Shown here: positions 27,252-36,270 of the stretch, piece after piece
How positions within the stretch are numbered: position 1 is the stretch's first letter
How the letters are laid out: every line of letters begins with the position of its first letter
NCBI GenBank assembly: GCA_051000815.1
Contig: JBPCNX010000084.1
Location: forward strand, 38,604 to 102,603
Direction: 5' to 3'
Origin: PSRF01 sp051000815
GTDB taxonomy: Bacteria > Acidobacteriota > Blastocatellia > Pyrinomonadales > Pyrinomonadaceae
DNA: 64,000 bases
Position numbers and translations under genes: made by a program
Notes under the pieces: generated by a model
Databases searched by the model: none
The model's input: the letters and a program-made list of their open reading frames with translations, nothing else
Told to the model about the DNA's origin: nothing

Positions 27252-28634
27252 ATGAAAGCCGGTTCTCATAGCGAACTACGCTCGGCGTTCCTATTGAGCT
27301 TATTCCTCTGCGCTTTGGTCTTTAGTTTTAAGATTCTTCAAATCAGTGCCCAAAATCCTCCACCATGTAGCACTCCGCCGATATTGCCCGGGCATCCCAA
27401 ATGGAAACAGGGTGCGCAGGTAACCGTGTATTTCAAGTAAGGAGATTTCAATGCTACCGAAAGGGCTGCGATTCAGACCGCGATCACTAATTGGAATGCA
27501 GCGAATGGACCAAACGGCAACAACTCCGGCGTCGTTATTGGGACGGGCACCGAAACCACAATGCCCGCCCCAGCCTTTAATTGTGTAGGTCCAGGGTGTC
27601 CTAGCGTGGGCCAACCTGTGATGTATATCGAAAATGGAACTGTAACCGAAGGAGTTGGCAGCACACAGAATTTTGGTAATGGTATCAACGGTGAAACTCA
27701 TTTGGCGTTAGTTGTCTTTGAATCCACTTTTGATTGGACGCCTTCGTCGGATACCAATGGAGATATTCTAACCAACGCTGCCGCACATGAGATTGGACAC
27801 ACATTTAAGTTAGGTGATTGTTACCCCTCCTGCAATGGCACCTCAGTTATGGGGGCCGCATCTGCCAATCACCCCAAAGGACCTACGCCGTGTGACAACA
27901 GTGCTGCCAATCAATACGGCGGCTATCCAGCAATACCAACTCCGTCACCCACGCCGCCCACCTGCCAATTCACTGGCGAAGAGATTAGCAGCCTGTTGAT
28001 TGGCCAATGTGACACAGGAGAGAGCCCCGTCTGTACTGACGGAGTGGATAACGACTGCGACGGACTTAGAGATGCCCAGGATTCTGGCTGCGTGTGCACC
28101 ACGCCGATTGTGATCGATACACTAGGGAACGGTCTTGATCTAACAAGCCTGGCCGACGGCGTAATGTTTGACATCCAGGGTTCGGGTACCCAAATCCAAA
28201 TTTCATGGATTCAGGATGATGAGGCCTGGCTTGTCCTGGATCGGAATGGCAACGGTGTTATCGATAGCGGCGCGGAGTTGTTTGGCAACTTCACACCGCA
28301 GCCTGTCTCTAATCAAGCCAACGGGTTCCTGGCCCTTGCTGAGTTCGATAGGACGACGCAAGGCGGAAATGGCGACGGCAGACTCAGCCGGGAAGACGCG
28401 GTGTTCTCGTCGTTACGTCTTTGGCAAGACATCAACCATAACGCACTTTCTGAGCCCGATGAACTGCATACTCTCCCGGCGATGGGCGTAGCAGTAATAC
28501 ACCTCGACTATAAAGAAGCAAGACGACGGGATGAGCATGGTAACTGGTTCCGTTATCGCGCGAAGGTTAAAGATGCCCACGGCGCGCAACTTGGGCGGTG
28601 GGCGTGGGATGTGTTTTTGCTGAGGGCACCCTAA
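27252..28634 (+). pseudogene. Secreted zinc metallopeptidase with MopE-like and EF-hand-like motifs, interrupted by an in-frame TAA
   Basis: One continuous frame of 461 codons is broken only by TAA at codon 63 (27438-27440). Before it are a signal peptide (hydrophobic about 11-33) and a WKQGAQVTVYF strand. After it the sequence resumes at once with GDFNATERAAIQTAI, typical of matrixin/M10-like families, then the zinc site H179-E-I-G-H in AAHEIGHTFKLGDC. A MopE-type metal-binding motif follows (CTDGVDNDCDG), then calcium-loop-like sequences (DRNGNGVIDSG; GGNGDGRLSREDA). CAA at the stop position would give VYFKQGDFN, so one C-to-T change explains it. Downstream Met codons could only make a protein lacking a signal peptide. 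It could be a true nonsense mutation or a sequence error. Confidence 0.8.
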
Positions 28635-28678
28635 TACCGATCCCGGTATCTCCTAATGCTATCTGGATGAGTTCCTTC

Positions 28679-29890
28679 TCAGACCGGCCTGGCATTCCAG
28701 GGCGGCAGAGTCTTGCGGGCAGGCTTTTCATTCTTCAAACCTAACGCCCAGTCAGCTTGCATTAAAGTGTGAATGTCGCGAGTTCCTTCGTAGATGATCG
28801 CCGCTTTGCAATTGCGAAGATAGCGCTCAACCGGGTAATCGTTTGAGTAACCGTTCGCGCCATGGACTTCGATTGCCATTGAAGCTGCTTTCTCACTCCG
28901 CACCGTCGCCTGCCACTTAGCCAGGCTCGTCGCACGACCATTCGGCTTGCCTTCATTCTTCAAGTAGCCCGCTCGCAGCCAGAGCAAATGCGACATCTGG
29001 TAATCGGCTTCCATCTCCGCAATCTTTTGCTTCACGAGCTGGTGGTTGGCGATCTTGGTACCGAACGTCTCACGCGTGTTGGCATACTCGACCGAAGCAT
29101 CACGCGAGGCGCGAATCACGCCGGTGGCTCCGGCGGCAACTGTGTAACGTCCCTGCTCGAGAGCAAACATGGCAATCTTGAACCCCTCGCCTTCCTCGCC
29201 CACAAGATTCTCCTTCGGAACGCGGACATCCTGTAACGAGAAGTAGCCCGTGTTGCCGGCGCGGATACCCAGCTTTCCGTGAATGGTGCCGGACGAAAAT
29301 CCTTTCATCGTGCGCTCGACAATGAAGCACGACATCCCGCTGTGATCGCGGTTCCGCCGCTTCTCTTCGTCAGTCCAGCAAAAGAAAAGAAAGTTGTCCG
29401 CCATGTCGGCCAGACTAATCCACATCTTCTCGCCGTTGAGGACATATTCGTCACCTTCACGTCGCGCCGTTGAGCGGGAACCAACCACATCGGAACCGGC
29501 GCCGGGTTCAGTCAAACCATAAGTGGCCAACTTTTCGCCCTTCGCCTGTGGCAGCAGGTACTTTTGCTTTTGTTCCTCGGTCCCCCAAGCGTAGAGCGTT
29601 AGCGAATTGAGGCCGGTGTGTACAGACATGACGACGCGCATGAAAGTGTCGACAGCTTCCAACTCTTCGCAGACCAATCCGAGCGAAATATAGTCGAAGC
29701 CGGCGCCACCGTATTGCTCAGGAATGCAGACGCCAAGCAGATTGAGTTCGCCCATCTTCTTCAAGATGCCCGGCTGATATTGCTGTTTCTCGTCCCACTC
29801 TTTGATGAAAGGCGCAACTTCTTTCTGGCCAAATTCCTTCACAGTCTGCACCAGGGCCTGATGGTCGTCAGTCAATTCGAAATCGATCAT
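28679..29890 (-). CDS. Acyl-CoA dehydrogenase
   Basis: This FAD enzyme introduces the alpha-beta double bond in acyl-CoA during fatty acid oxidation. The 403 residues have the standard N-terminal helical domain, the middle beta domain with YGLTEPGAGSD (about 122-132) and W-I-S, and the C-terminal helical domain. Catalytic Glu368 lies in YEGTRDIH, the position used by short-chain and glutaryl-type dehydrogenases. The chain-length specificity cannot be told. It converges with the metallopeptidase gene and is divergent from aguB, with a 7-base-word palindrome between them. Confidence 0.93.
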   Translation of the reverse strand: MIDFELTDDHQALVQTVKEFGQKEVAPFIKEWDEKQQYQPGILKKMGELNLLGVCIPEQYGGAGFDYISLGLVCEELEAVDTFMRVVMSVHTGLNSLTLYAWGTEEQKQKYLLPQAKGEKLATYGLTEPGAGSDVVGSRSTARREGDEYVLNGEKMWISLADMADNFLFFCWTDEEKRRNRDHSGMSCFIVERTMKGFSSGTIHGKLGIRAGNTGYFSLQDVRVPKENLVGEEGEGFKIAMFALEQGRYTVAAGATGVIRASRDASVEYANTRETFGTKIANHQLVKQKIAEMEADYQMSHLLWLRAGYLKNEGKPNGRATSLAKWQATVRSEKAASMAIEVHGANGYSNDYPVERYLRNCKAAIIYEGTRDIHTLMQADWALGLKNEKPARKTLPPWNARPV

Positions 29891-29954
29891 TTGAATTCTC
29901 GCTTCTATTGTTTTTGGGATTGATTATTGACCGCACATCTTAACGAAAGCGCAG

Positions 29955-30052
29955 GTCCAAAGTCCAAAGGCCAACGTCCAATGTCTGCTTAACGAGAAAT
30001 TGTCAGGACCAGGGGTTGCGACATTGGACTTTGGACATTGGACATTGGACTT
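29955..30052. repeat. Inverted arrays of the 7-base word GTCCAAN
   Basis: Two 31-base arms (29955-29985 and 30020-30050) pair with only four mismatches. Three of the four fall on the seventh base of a repeat unit, so the unit is GTCCAAN with a free last position. The loop is 34 bases. On the plus strand the right arm reads as tandem TTGGACN. Confidence 0.88.
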
Positions 30053-30060
30053 CCTATACT
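30027..30060 (+). promoter_or_regulatory. Possible promoter of aguBA with a repeat-derived -35 box
   Basis: The heptad arm offers TTGGAC hexamers every seven bases. One of them lies 18 bases before TATACT (30055-30060). Transcription would start at about 30067, almost on the aguB ATG at 30068, so the mRNA would be nearly leaderless. Confidence 0.45.
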
Positions 30061-30067
30061 TTCAGCC

Positions 30068-30964
30068 ATGGCAAAGAAAGCAAAGTCGAACATCATCAAG
30101 GTTGGCCTGATCCAGATGAGCTGTGATGAACGGCGGGAGGCGAACTTTAAGAAAGCGGTGGCGCGCATCGCCGAGGCCGCAAAAAAAGGCGCCCAGGTGG
30201 TTTGCCTACAGGAGCTTTTTCGTTCGCAGTATTTTTGCCAAACCGAAGACGTCGCCCTCTTCAAACTTGCCGAGGAGATTCCCGGTCCCTCAACCGAGGC
30301 CCTCTCCAGGGTCGCGCGCCAGCATAAGGTCGTCATCATCGCGTCGCTGTTTGAAAAACGCACAGCGGGTATCTACCACAACACAGCCGTGATCATTGAT
30401 GCCGACGGCAAGCTGGCGGGAAAATATCGCAAGATGCACATTCCTGATGACCCGCTCTACTATGAGAAATTTTATTTCACACCTGGCGACCTTGGCTTTC
30501 AAACTCACGACACCAGCGTTGGAAAGCTGGGGACTCTCGTCTGCTGGGACCAATGGTTTCCCGAAGCGGCGCGTTTGACTGCTTTGAGCGGGGCCCAGTT
30601 CCTCTTCTATCCCACGGCGATCGGGTGGCTGCTGGATGAAGATCCTGAGATGCACCTCGCGCAACATTCCGCCTGGGAAATAATTCAGCGCTCTCATGCG
30701 ATTGCCAACGGCCTTTATGTGGTAGTCGTCAATCGTGTCGGGCGTGAAGGCAACCTCACTTTCTGGGGCCAGTCGTTTGTGGCCGATCCATTTGGACGCA
30801 TCATCGCCAAGGCCTCAGCCGACAAGGAAGAAGTGCTCGTAGTTGAATGCGATTTGGATAAAATCGAAGAGACACGTCAGAACTGGCCCTTCCTGCGCGA
30901 CCGACGCATTGATGCCTATACACCCATCGGGTCTCGTTTTCTCGAACCAGCCACGAACAAGTAA
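30068..30964 (+). CDS. aguB: N-carbamoylputrescine amidase
   Basis: This nitrilase-superfamily enzyme hydrolyses N-carbamoylputrescine to putrescine, CO2 and ammonia. The Glu49-Lys122-Cys159 triad is present (CLQELF, KYRKMHIPD, VCWDQWFPE), and the length (298 residues) is typical. The frame could open at a TTG at 30038, but that lies inside the heptad repeat and encodes repeat words; the ATG at 30068 is preferred. The gene is followed by agmatine deiminase with a TAATG junction, so the two enzymes of the agmatine-to-putrescine route are translationally coupled. Confidence 0.95.
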   Translation: MAKKAKSNIIKVGLIQMSCDERREANFKKAVARIAEAAKKGAQVVCLQELFRSQYFCQTEDVALFKLAEEIPGPSTEALSRVARQHKVVIIASLFEKRTAGIYHNTAVIIDADGKLAGKYRKMHIPDDPLYYEKFYFTPGDLGFQTHDTSVGKLGTLVCWDQWFPEAARLTALSGAQFLFYPTAIGWLLDEDPEMHLAQHSAWEIIQRSHAIANGLYVVVVNRVGREGNLTFWGQSFVADPFGRIIAKASADKEEVLVVECDLDKIEETRQNWPFLRDRRIDAYTPIGSRFLEPATNK

Positions 30965-32055
30965 TGGCAAAGCCGACGCCCGCCGACCTCGGATACTTCA
31001 TGCCCGCCGAGTGGCATACCCAAACCGCGACCTGGCTTAGCTGGCCCAAAGATCCTCTTACCTGGCCCGATCGCGTGCCTCAGGTTGAAGAGATTTTTCT
31101 GCAGATGATGGCAGAATTGACGCCTTACGAGATCATTAATCTGCTCGTCGACGACGTCGACGCGGAGCAAGCGATCAGGCGCCGCTGCACGTTTCCGGGC
31201 GTGGCTAACATTCACTTTCATCAGATACCCACGGTGGATTCCTGGATTCGAGATTACGGTCCCAACTTCCTGGTCTCTGCCGACTCTGCATCTGCAAGAC
31301 ATCGCCTTGCGTACAACGATTGGATTTTTAATGCCTGGGGGAACAAGTATGAGGAACTAAAGCATGACGACGCCATCCCAGCCCGGCTGGAAACAGAACT
31401 GCGGATCCCGCGCTTCGAACCGGGAATCGTCATGGAAGGTGGGTCAATTGAAGTTAACGGCGCCGGCATTGTAATGACCACTGAACAGTGTTTGCTCAAT
31501 CCAAATCGTAATCCCCACCTCGATCGCGCAGCAATTGAGGATTACCTTAAAGACTATTTGGGAACGAGACAGGTTCTTTGGCTCGGGGAAGGAATTGTCG
31601 GCGACGACACCGATGGACATATCGATGACATTGCTCGCTTCGTCGCGGCCGACACCATTGTCTGTGCGTTGGAAGAAGATCCCGCCGACGCTAACTACGA
31701 GGTACTCCGGGATAACTACAAAAGATTGAAGGCCGCGAAGGACGCGAAGGGCAAGCCGTTTGAGATTGTCTCGCTGCCGATGCCCGGGGTTATCACCGCT
31801 TCAGACGACAGTGGTCCACGCGCTCTGGATCGTCTGCCTGCAAGCTATGCGAATTTCTACATCGCCAACAACCTAGTGCTGGCTCCAATCTTCGGTCATG
31901 CCAACGACGAACGAGCTTTGAATACGCTGCAAGAAGTCTTTCCCGAGCGGCGAGTGGTGGGCATCAATTGCGAGCCCCTGGTCTGGGGCATGGGAACCAT
32001 TCACTGCGTGACGCAGCAACAACCGGATCAGACCAAGAGAATAAGCCGCGGATAA
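30964..32055 (+). CDS. aguA: Agmatine deiminase
   Basis: AguA converts agmatine to N-carbamoylputrescine, the substrate of the upstream gene. The 363-residue peptidyl-arginine-deiminase fold shows MEGGSIEVNG, the GDDTDGHIDD segment with its catalytic His, and the nucleophile Cys348 in GTIHCVTQQQ. The ATG shares a base with the aguB stop. The last residues (SRG and the stop) are encoded by the left arm of the intergenic palindrome at 32041-32148; the family ends normally just after the Cys motif, so the tail is probably tolerated extra sequence. A role in polyamine supply is inferred from the operon. Confidence 0.95.
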   Translation: MAKPTPADLGYFMPAEWHTQTATWLSWPKDPLTWPDRVPQVEEIFLQMMAELTPYEIINLLVDDVDAEQAIRRRCTFPGVANIHFHQIPTVDSWIRDYGPNFLVSADSASARHRLAYNDWIFNAWGNKYEELKHDDAIPARLETELRIPRFEPGIVMEGGSIEVNGAGIVMTTEQCLLNPNRNPHLDRAAIEDYLKDYLGTRQVLWLGEGIVGDDTDGHIDDIARFVAADTIVCALEEDPADANYEVLRDNYKRLKAAKDAKGKPFEIVSLPMPGVITASDDSGPRALDRLPASYANFYIANNLVLAPIFGHANDERALNTLQEVFPERRVVGINCEPLVWGMGTIHCVTQQQPDQTKRISRG

Positions 32056-32148
32056 ACGCAGATGCCCGCGGATTAAACCAAATCTCTGATAAGACAGAAA
32101 AATTCTATTTCTGATCCGCGTGATTCCGCGTTTATCCGCGGCTAATTC
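32041..32148. repeat. Palindrome of GCGGAT-type words between convergent genes
   Basis: The left arm (about 32042-32077) carries GCCGCGGATAAACGC and spaced GCGGAT words with a step of about ten bases. The right arm (about 32113-32145) is the inverted match, ending TATCCGCGGCT. The loop is about 35 bases. It spans from the aguA stop to the stop of the convergent M4 peptidase, a natural place for a bidirectional transcript end. Confidence 0.85.
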
Positions 32149-33987
32149 CTATACAATCCCCACTTTGTCGAAGGCTCTGGCCACCGCTGTGAGACGAGCC
32201 TGTTTGTTAGTCTTGTTCGCAAAAAGACTGCGAGCTGCCAGTTCAACACCGCGCCTGCTGTCCCCAAAGCGTGATGTTCGTGAAAGACTCTGGGTCAACG
32301 CCAGATAGAACAGCGCTGCTACATCACGCGGCTTCAGTAGATATTTCTCCTGCGCGTCCTTCGCGGTAAGCATGTTATGAGCCACTTTGTTGTGAATGCC
32401 GCTGTTTGTATGAACCCCTCCAAAGTCGTCGTTGTTGGGAATCTTCTCATAGTCGTCCATGTGGGAAGGCTGCTGAAAGTTTCCCGGCCGCCGCATATCT
32501 CGCAGCGCTCTCTCGCCCTCCTGCAGTCCTTCGCCGATTAGCCAATTCCATTTTTTCCCGTCAGACTCGCCAAAGTTCGCAACGATCAAACCCATGATGT
32601 CAGAATAAGATTCGTTGAGCGCACCTGACTCTCCCTTGTACTCAATACGTGCTGTGAAGTCCGTGATGCCATGAGTCAGTTCATGCGCCACGATGTCTTT
32701 GGCTAGCGCCCAGGAGCGAAGCTTACCGCTGACTTTGCTCTGACCATACATCATCTGATCCATGTACCAGGTCGCATTGTCCCATTCCTTTGTGCCGTTC
32801 CTTTCGACGCAATTAATACTGGAACGGACAGATCCGCCCATGTTATCGAGGCCGTTGCGTTTCAAGACCGTACTCAAAAACCTCAACACGTCAGCCGCAT
32901 TCGCGTGGGCGCTTACCGCCGCTCCATCCCAGGGATCCGGTGGGTTGGCAACGTAGTCGCCTGGAAGTTTGTCGATTAAAACGTCCACGTTGCCGAATCT
33001 GAAATCGAAGGTATGCAGATTGTGGTCGGGGTCGTGGAGAACGTTCCCGATGGTGTTTTGAGAGAAGCGGATGGTCCGCATTTTCTTCAAACCATCGAGG
33101 ACCTTAACACTTGTGTTGTGCGAACGCGGCAACTCCGCCACGAGTTCTCCCGAATGTGCATCGACGACGTAATCAAACGCCTGGGGCAGGCGAGACGACT
33201 GTGTGCGCCGATTGGAAACGCCCGCTGTGTTCTCTTCCGAGTCTTCGGGATCCCTCTGCTTTGGAACATCACGTGTGATGTAAACCAACCGCCAGCGCTG
33301 CGCGTCGCGATCGAAGTAATAGTAAACGTTGGGCGTGGCTTTGATATTTTGTAAATCCTGGCCGGAACTACGCGCCACAGTCTTCAATACATCAGCGGGC
33401 GCAACGCTCGCAACGGGATCGACGTTCGTGGGCTCGGTTAAAGCTGAGTTGATTGAAACCAGCTGGTTCTTTTTATCCAGTTCAACCGCGACGAGTGAAC
33501 CATACACCGGCGTGCGGCGGTAATACTGGCAGAACTTCACCATCTGCGTGCCCGTTAACGGAACGGCTTCGACTGCAATCAACTTGAAGTCGCTCTTCTC
33601 GGCTTCCGGTCCCCCGGCTGTGAAAGTAGGAAGCTCTTCACTTGCCAGGGCGTTGGTCAGATAGTGCCGCGCCACCGTCTCAGCATCCATCGCCTTCATG
33701 CCTGCTTTGGCCGCAGCCGCGCTGGGGCGTCCCGCTGCAGCGCCCGCTCGAACTACGTTGGGGCGAATCGAACCTAGGACCGCCTCAGCGCCCTTGTCGC
33801 CCCTATGGAAAGCGAATGAGCGAAGGCCATTCCTCGCAACTTCTTTCTTCCGAAATGAAGCTGGTGCGGCAGTCGCGGCGCTCGCAGCGTTTGGCGCTGC
33901 CTTTCTGGGAGATTTCTCTTTTGCTGAGGAAGATTTTGTGGACTTCGACACTTTCCTGCCGGGTTTCGTTGAGGACTTCGTCGCCAT
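32149..33987 (-). CDS. Thermolysin-like (M4) metallopeptidase without an obvious signal peptide
   Basis: The catalytic domain is complete: H435-E-L-T-H439 zinc motif, third ligand Glu459 in GALNESYSD, and a GIHN segment bearing the active-site His near 525. A propeptide (about residues 100-290) with FTP/PepSY-like features precedes it. Unusually, residues 1-45 are rich in Lys, Ser, Ala and Thr and hold no hydrophobic signal segment, unlike most secreted M4 enzymes. The ATG has AAGGAG ten bases upstream, so the start looks right. It may be exported by another route or act inside the cell. Confidence 0.9.
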   Translation of the reverse strand: MATKSSTKPGRKVSKSTKSSSAKEKSPRKAAPNAASAATAAPASFRKKEVARNGLRSFAFHRGDKGAEAVLGSIRPNVVRAGAAAGRPSAAAAKAGMKAMDAETVARHYLTNALASEELPTFTAGGPEAEKSDFKLIAVEAVPLTGTQMVKFCQYYRRTPVYGSLVAVELDKKNQLVSINSALTEPTNVDPVASVAPADVLKTVARSSGQDLQNIKATPNVYYYFDRDAQRWRLVYITRDVPKQRDPEDSEENTAGVSNRRTQSSRLPQAFDYVVDAHSGELVAELPRSHNTSVKVLDGLKKMRTIRFSQNTIGNVLHDPDHNLHTFDFRFGNVDVLIDKLPGDYVANPPDPWDGAAVSAHANAADVLRFLSTVLKRNGLDNMGGSVRSSINCVERNGTKEWDNATWYMDQMMYGQSKVSGKLRSWALAKDIVAHELTHGITDFTARIEYKGESGALNESYSDIMGLIVANFGESDGKKWNWLIGEGLQEGERALRDMRRPGNFQQPSHMDDYEKIPNNDDFGGVHTNSGIHNKVAHNMLTAKDAQEKYLLKPRDVAALFYLALTQSLSRTSRFGDSRRGVELAARSLFANKTNKQARLTAVARAFDKVGIV

Positions 33988-34280
33988 GATCTATTTACTC
34001 CTTTGTTATTCGCCGAGGTAAAAATTGCGCATGGTAGTTCTCTCGAGGTAACTCTAAGAACGAGCGAGGAAGTAAGCGTGACCGGTCTTTCAATAGTAGC
34101 TTTCGGAGATGAAGTCAAGGGAGAGCCTTGGCTAAGTAATGGGTCACTTTGGGGAGTGAGGTCAGTAGCACTGTGCGGGTGGGCCGGTGCCAAAGCACTT
34201 AGGCCTCGCGTGGTAATGATTCATTACGGAACTCCGGATGTTGGACGCGATGCCGCAAGGGTTGAGTGGCTGCGTATCGG

Positions 34281-34360
34281 CCCACCGGCTACCGCCGGGT
34301 GGTACTGACTTCACCTGATCGGCAATTGGTAATGACACGACCCATCCGCTACTCCCGGTT
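34281..34360. repeat. Degenerate intergenic repeat with a TCAGAACC-family arm
   Basis: CCACCGGC-TACC-GCCGGGTGG forms a hairpin at about 34279-34302. Nearby are a CGGCAAT word and the right-arm motif CCGCTACTCCCGGTT (34346-34360). The last arm overlaps the 3' end of cca. The remainder of 33988-34348, about 270 bases, holds no gene that I can see. Confidence 0.45.
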
Positions 34361-35764
34361 AAAGCTAGCCCTCTGCTGCGCCTTGACGATTTCCCGCGCG
34401 GCTGTTTTTGCTTCTTCCAGAGTGCGAACGCGATTGTCGACCTGCATTTCGTAAACTGACCGCGTAATCTCGCCAATCTCCGGACCGGGCGGCACACCCA
34501 TCTCCAGCAGATGACGACCCATCAGCAATGGAGCAGGCGGTCGCTGCGCCACGTCCAGCTCGCGCACTCGTTCAATAAACCATTCCTGCGCCTCAGCTCC
34601 ATACCATTGTTTGCGAGGGACCCATTCCGCGTTGCGCCCCAGGGAATCGGCGCGAGCAACGCGGTAAAGCAGATCCGGTTCACATTTGCGCGCAAGCCGG
34701 CGAAAAGCTCCATCGCCTACTTCATCCCGCTTCTTGTAAAACTCGCCAGGCTTCAGATGCTCGCGCACCAAAGCGATCACTTGTGCGCGGACGTCGTAGC
34801 CGTCCAGTGTGTAGAGATTCAACCGATTCAGGAAATCCTTAGTTGGCGCAACGCCGGCTTCCTCGTGCCCGCGCGAGCGCAAGCGACCGTCGACGAATTC
34901 CGTCGTCGCAGGTTTGCCGAAGTCGTGGGCGAGAGCGGCAAGCATTACAGTTACCTGTTTGGCGTAGGGTAAGTCATCAAGCAACTCGCGCGCGCGGTCA
35001 ACTACCAGCAAGGTGTGCACGAACACGTCGCCTTCCGGATGCCATTCAGGATCCTGCGGCACATCAATTAAAGCTTGAATCTCCGGAAAGAGTCTTTTGA
35101 GCGCGCCAAAGTCATTCAGGAGCTTGAGCCCTACTGACGGACGTTTCGCTTGCAATAACAGCTTTGTTATTTCGCCCCAAATTCTCTCCGCGGGTAGATC
35201 ACTCAAATCAATCTCGCGACACAGCGCGACTGTTTGCGGCTCGATCTGGAACTCGAAACGCGCTGCAAATTGTGCTGCTCGCAGAACTCGCAGGCTGTCT
35301 TCGACGAAGGTCTCAGGCGAAACGGCACGCAGCAGTTTGCTCTTGATGTCTTCGCGTCCGTTAAAGGGATCGATGACCTCGCTCGTCAGCGGATCCTGCA
35401 TGATCGCGTTGACTGTGAAGTCGCGACGGCTGGCCGCAGCTTCAACACTCATCTCCGGATCCCCTTCAATCACGAACGCCCGATGTCCCAAGCCTGACTT
35501 TCGCTCGCGCCGCGGCAAGGATACGTCGATGTCGTACCCCAACTTGTAGACCGTGAACGCTTCGCCCACCACATTGACACTGCCAAAACGATCCAGCACT
35601 TCCCGAAGTTTGGCTGGCTCCAGCCCATAGACCTCGAGATCCCAGTCTTTTGGTGTGGAACCCATCAGCATGTCGCGCACACAACCGCCCACGAGCAATG
35701 CGCGGCCTCCAGCGTCGCGAATTGCACTGGCCAGTTCGACTATTTTTTCTGGGAGCTGAGACAT
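34349..35764 (-). CDS. cca: CCA-adding/poly(A)-polymerase-type tRNA nucleotidyltransferase with HD domain
   Basis: The N-terminal nucleotidyltransferase fold has LLVGGCVRDMLMG and the DWDLEVYG carboxylates (residues about 23-47). The ERxxxE-type neck region follows, with RRDFTVNAI. A metal-dependent HD phosphohydrolase domain carries HTLL and AHDFGKP motifs (about 250-300). The enzyme adds or repairs the tRNA 3' CCA end; HD-bearing forms also remove 2',3'-cyclic phosphates. The frame could extend to 35848, but those 28 residues are translated 7-base repeat, and the ATG at 35764 is preferred. That ATG sits in the repeat edge and lacks a clear ribosome site. The final residues FNRE and the stop overlap another intergenic repeat arm. 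Confidence 0.92.
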   Translation of the reverse strand: MSQLPEKIVELASAIRDAGGRALLVGGCVRDMLMGSTPKDWDLEVYGLEPAKLREVLDRFGSVNVVGEAFTVYKLGYDIDVSLPRRERKSGLGHRAFVIEGDPEMSVEAAASRRDFTVNAIMQDPLTSEVIDPFNGREDIKSKLLRAVSPETFVEDSLRVLRAAQFAARFEFQIEPQTVALCREIDLSDLPAERIWGEITKLLLQAKRPSVGLKLLNDFGALKRLFPEIQALIDVPQDPEWHPEGDVFVHTLLVVDRARELLDDLPYAKQVTVMLAALAHDFGKPATTEFVDGRLRSRGHEEAGVAPTKDFLNRLNLYTLDGYDVRAQVIALVREHLKPGEFYKKRDEVGDGAFRRLARKCEPDLLYRVARADSLGRNAEWVPRKQWYGAEAQEWFIERVRELDVAQRPPAPLLMGRHLLEMGVPPGPEIGEITRSVYEMQVDNRVRTLEEAKTAAREIVKAQQRASFNRE

Positions 35765-35893
35765 TGGAAGTCCAATGTCCAATGTCCAATGTTCAATGTC
35801 AACAACAGGCGGGCAGGCAATGTCTGATGAAAGTTCGAAGTTGCACACGAAAGGACCTTGGACGTTGGACGTTGGACTTTGGACGTTAGATTT
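35765..35893. repeat. Inverted arrays of the 7-base word GTCCAAN
   Basis: The left arm (about 35770-35811) has three consecutive GTCCAAT words and a GTTCAAT variant. The right arm (about 35851-35890) has GGACGTT, GGACGTT, GGACTTT and GGACGTT, the inverted form. The loop is about 40 bases. It separates cca from the 119-residue gene and borders the cca start codon. Confidence 0.85.
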
Positions 35894-35902
35894 TGGGTGT
35901 GA

Positions 35903-36262
35903 TTATTCGTCGAGAGGATCAACCATTACCTGAATGCCGCGCGTAGATGGGATGCAGCTAATTATCTGGGCACGATCAATCCTCATCATGTCGCTGCCGG
36001 CGGCGTGCCAAAGCTTGACCCAAAACGTTTTGGTCTCACCGTGAATCGCGAAGGTTGAGCCATCAAGCATCACCGGAACGGGCTCGGCAATTGTGCCGGC
36101 ACGTAAGGCCGCCAGAAGCTCCGGGACGAACGGTTTGAATTTCTCAAACTGAACCAGTATCGAGCGATCGTCTATTTCGGCGGGCGGCAATTCGATCGGA
36201 TCACGCGACTCCAATAGTAATCGCGTCTCCGTTTGTTGGTTCTGTTTTTTTACTACCGGCAT
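35903..36262 (-). CDS. Conserved-looking hypothetical protein, 119 residues
   Basis: I do not recognise this family. The protein is soluble, with no signal peptide or membrane segment. It has a charged start (MPVVKKQNQQTETRLL), a helical central stretch (VQFEKFKPFVPELLAALRAG) and a C-terminal half that looks beta-rich (PVMLDGSTFAIHGETKTFWVKLWHA). It is bracketed by two 7-base-word palindromes that separate it from glyQS upstream and cca downstream. Codon use looks like that of its neighbours, and the compact frame between the repeats supports it as real. Confidence 0.55.
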   Translation of the reverse strand: MPVVKKQNQQTETRLLLESRDPIELPPAEIDDRSILVQFEKFKPFVPELLAALRAGTIAEPVPVMLDGSTFAIHGETKTFWVKLWHAAGSDMMRIDRAQIISCIPSTRGIQVMVDPLDE

Positions 36263-36270
36263 AAAACTCT

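Noticed and set aside
35765..35848. Longer N terminus for the CCA-adding enzyme
   Set aside because: The added residues are translated GTCCAAN repeat; the family starts at the ATG at 35764.
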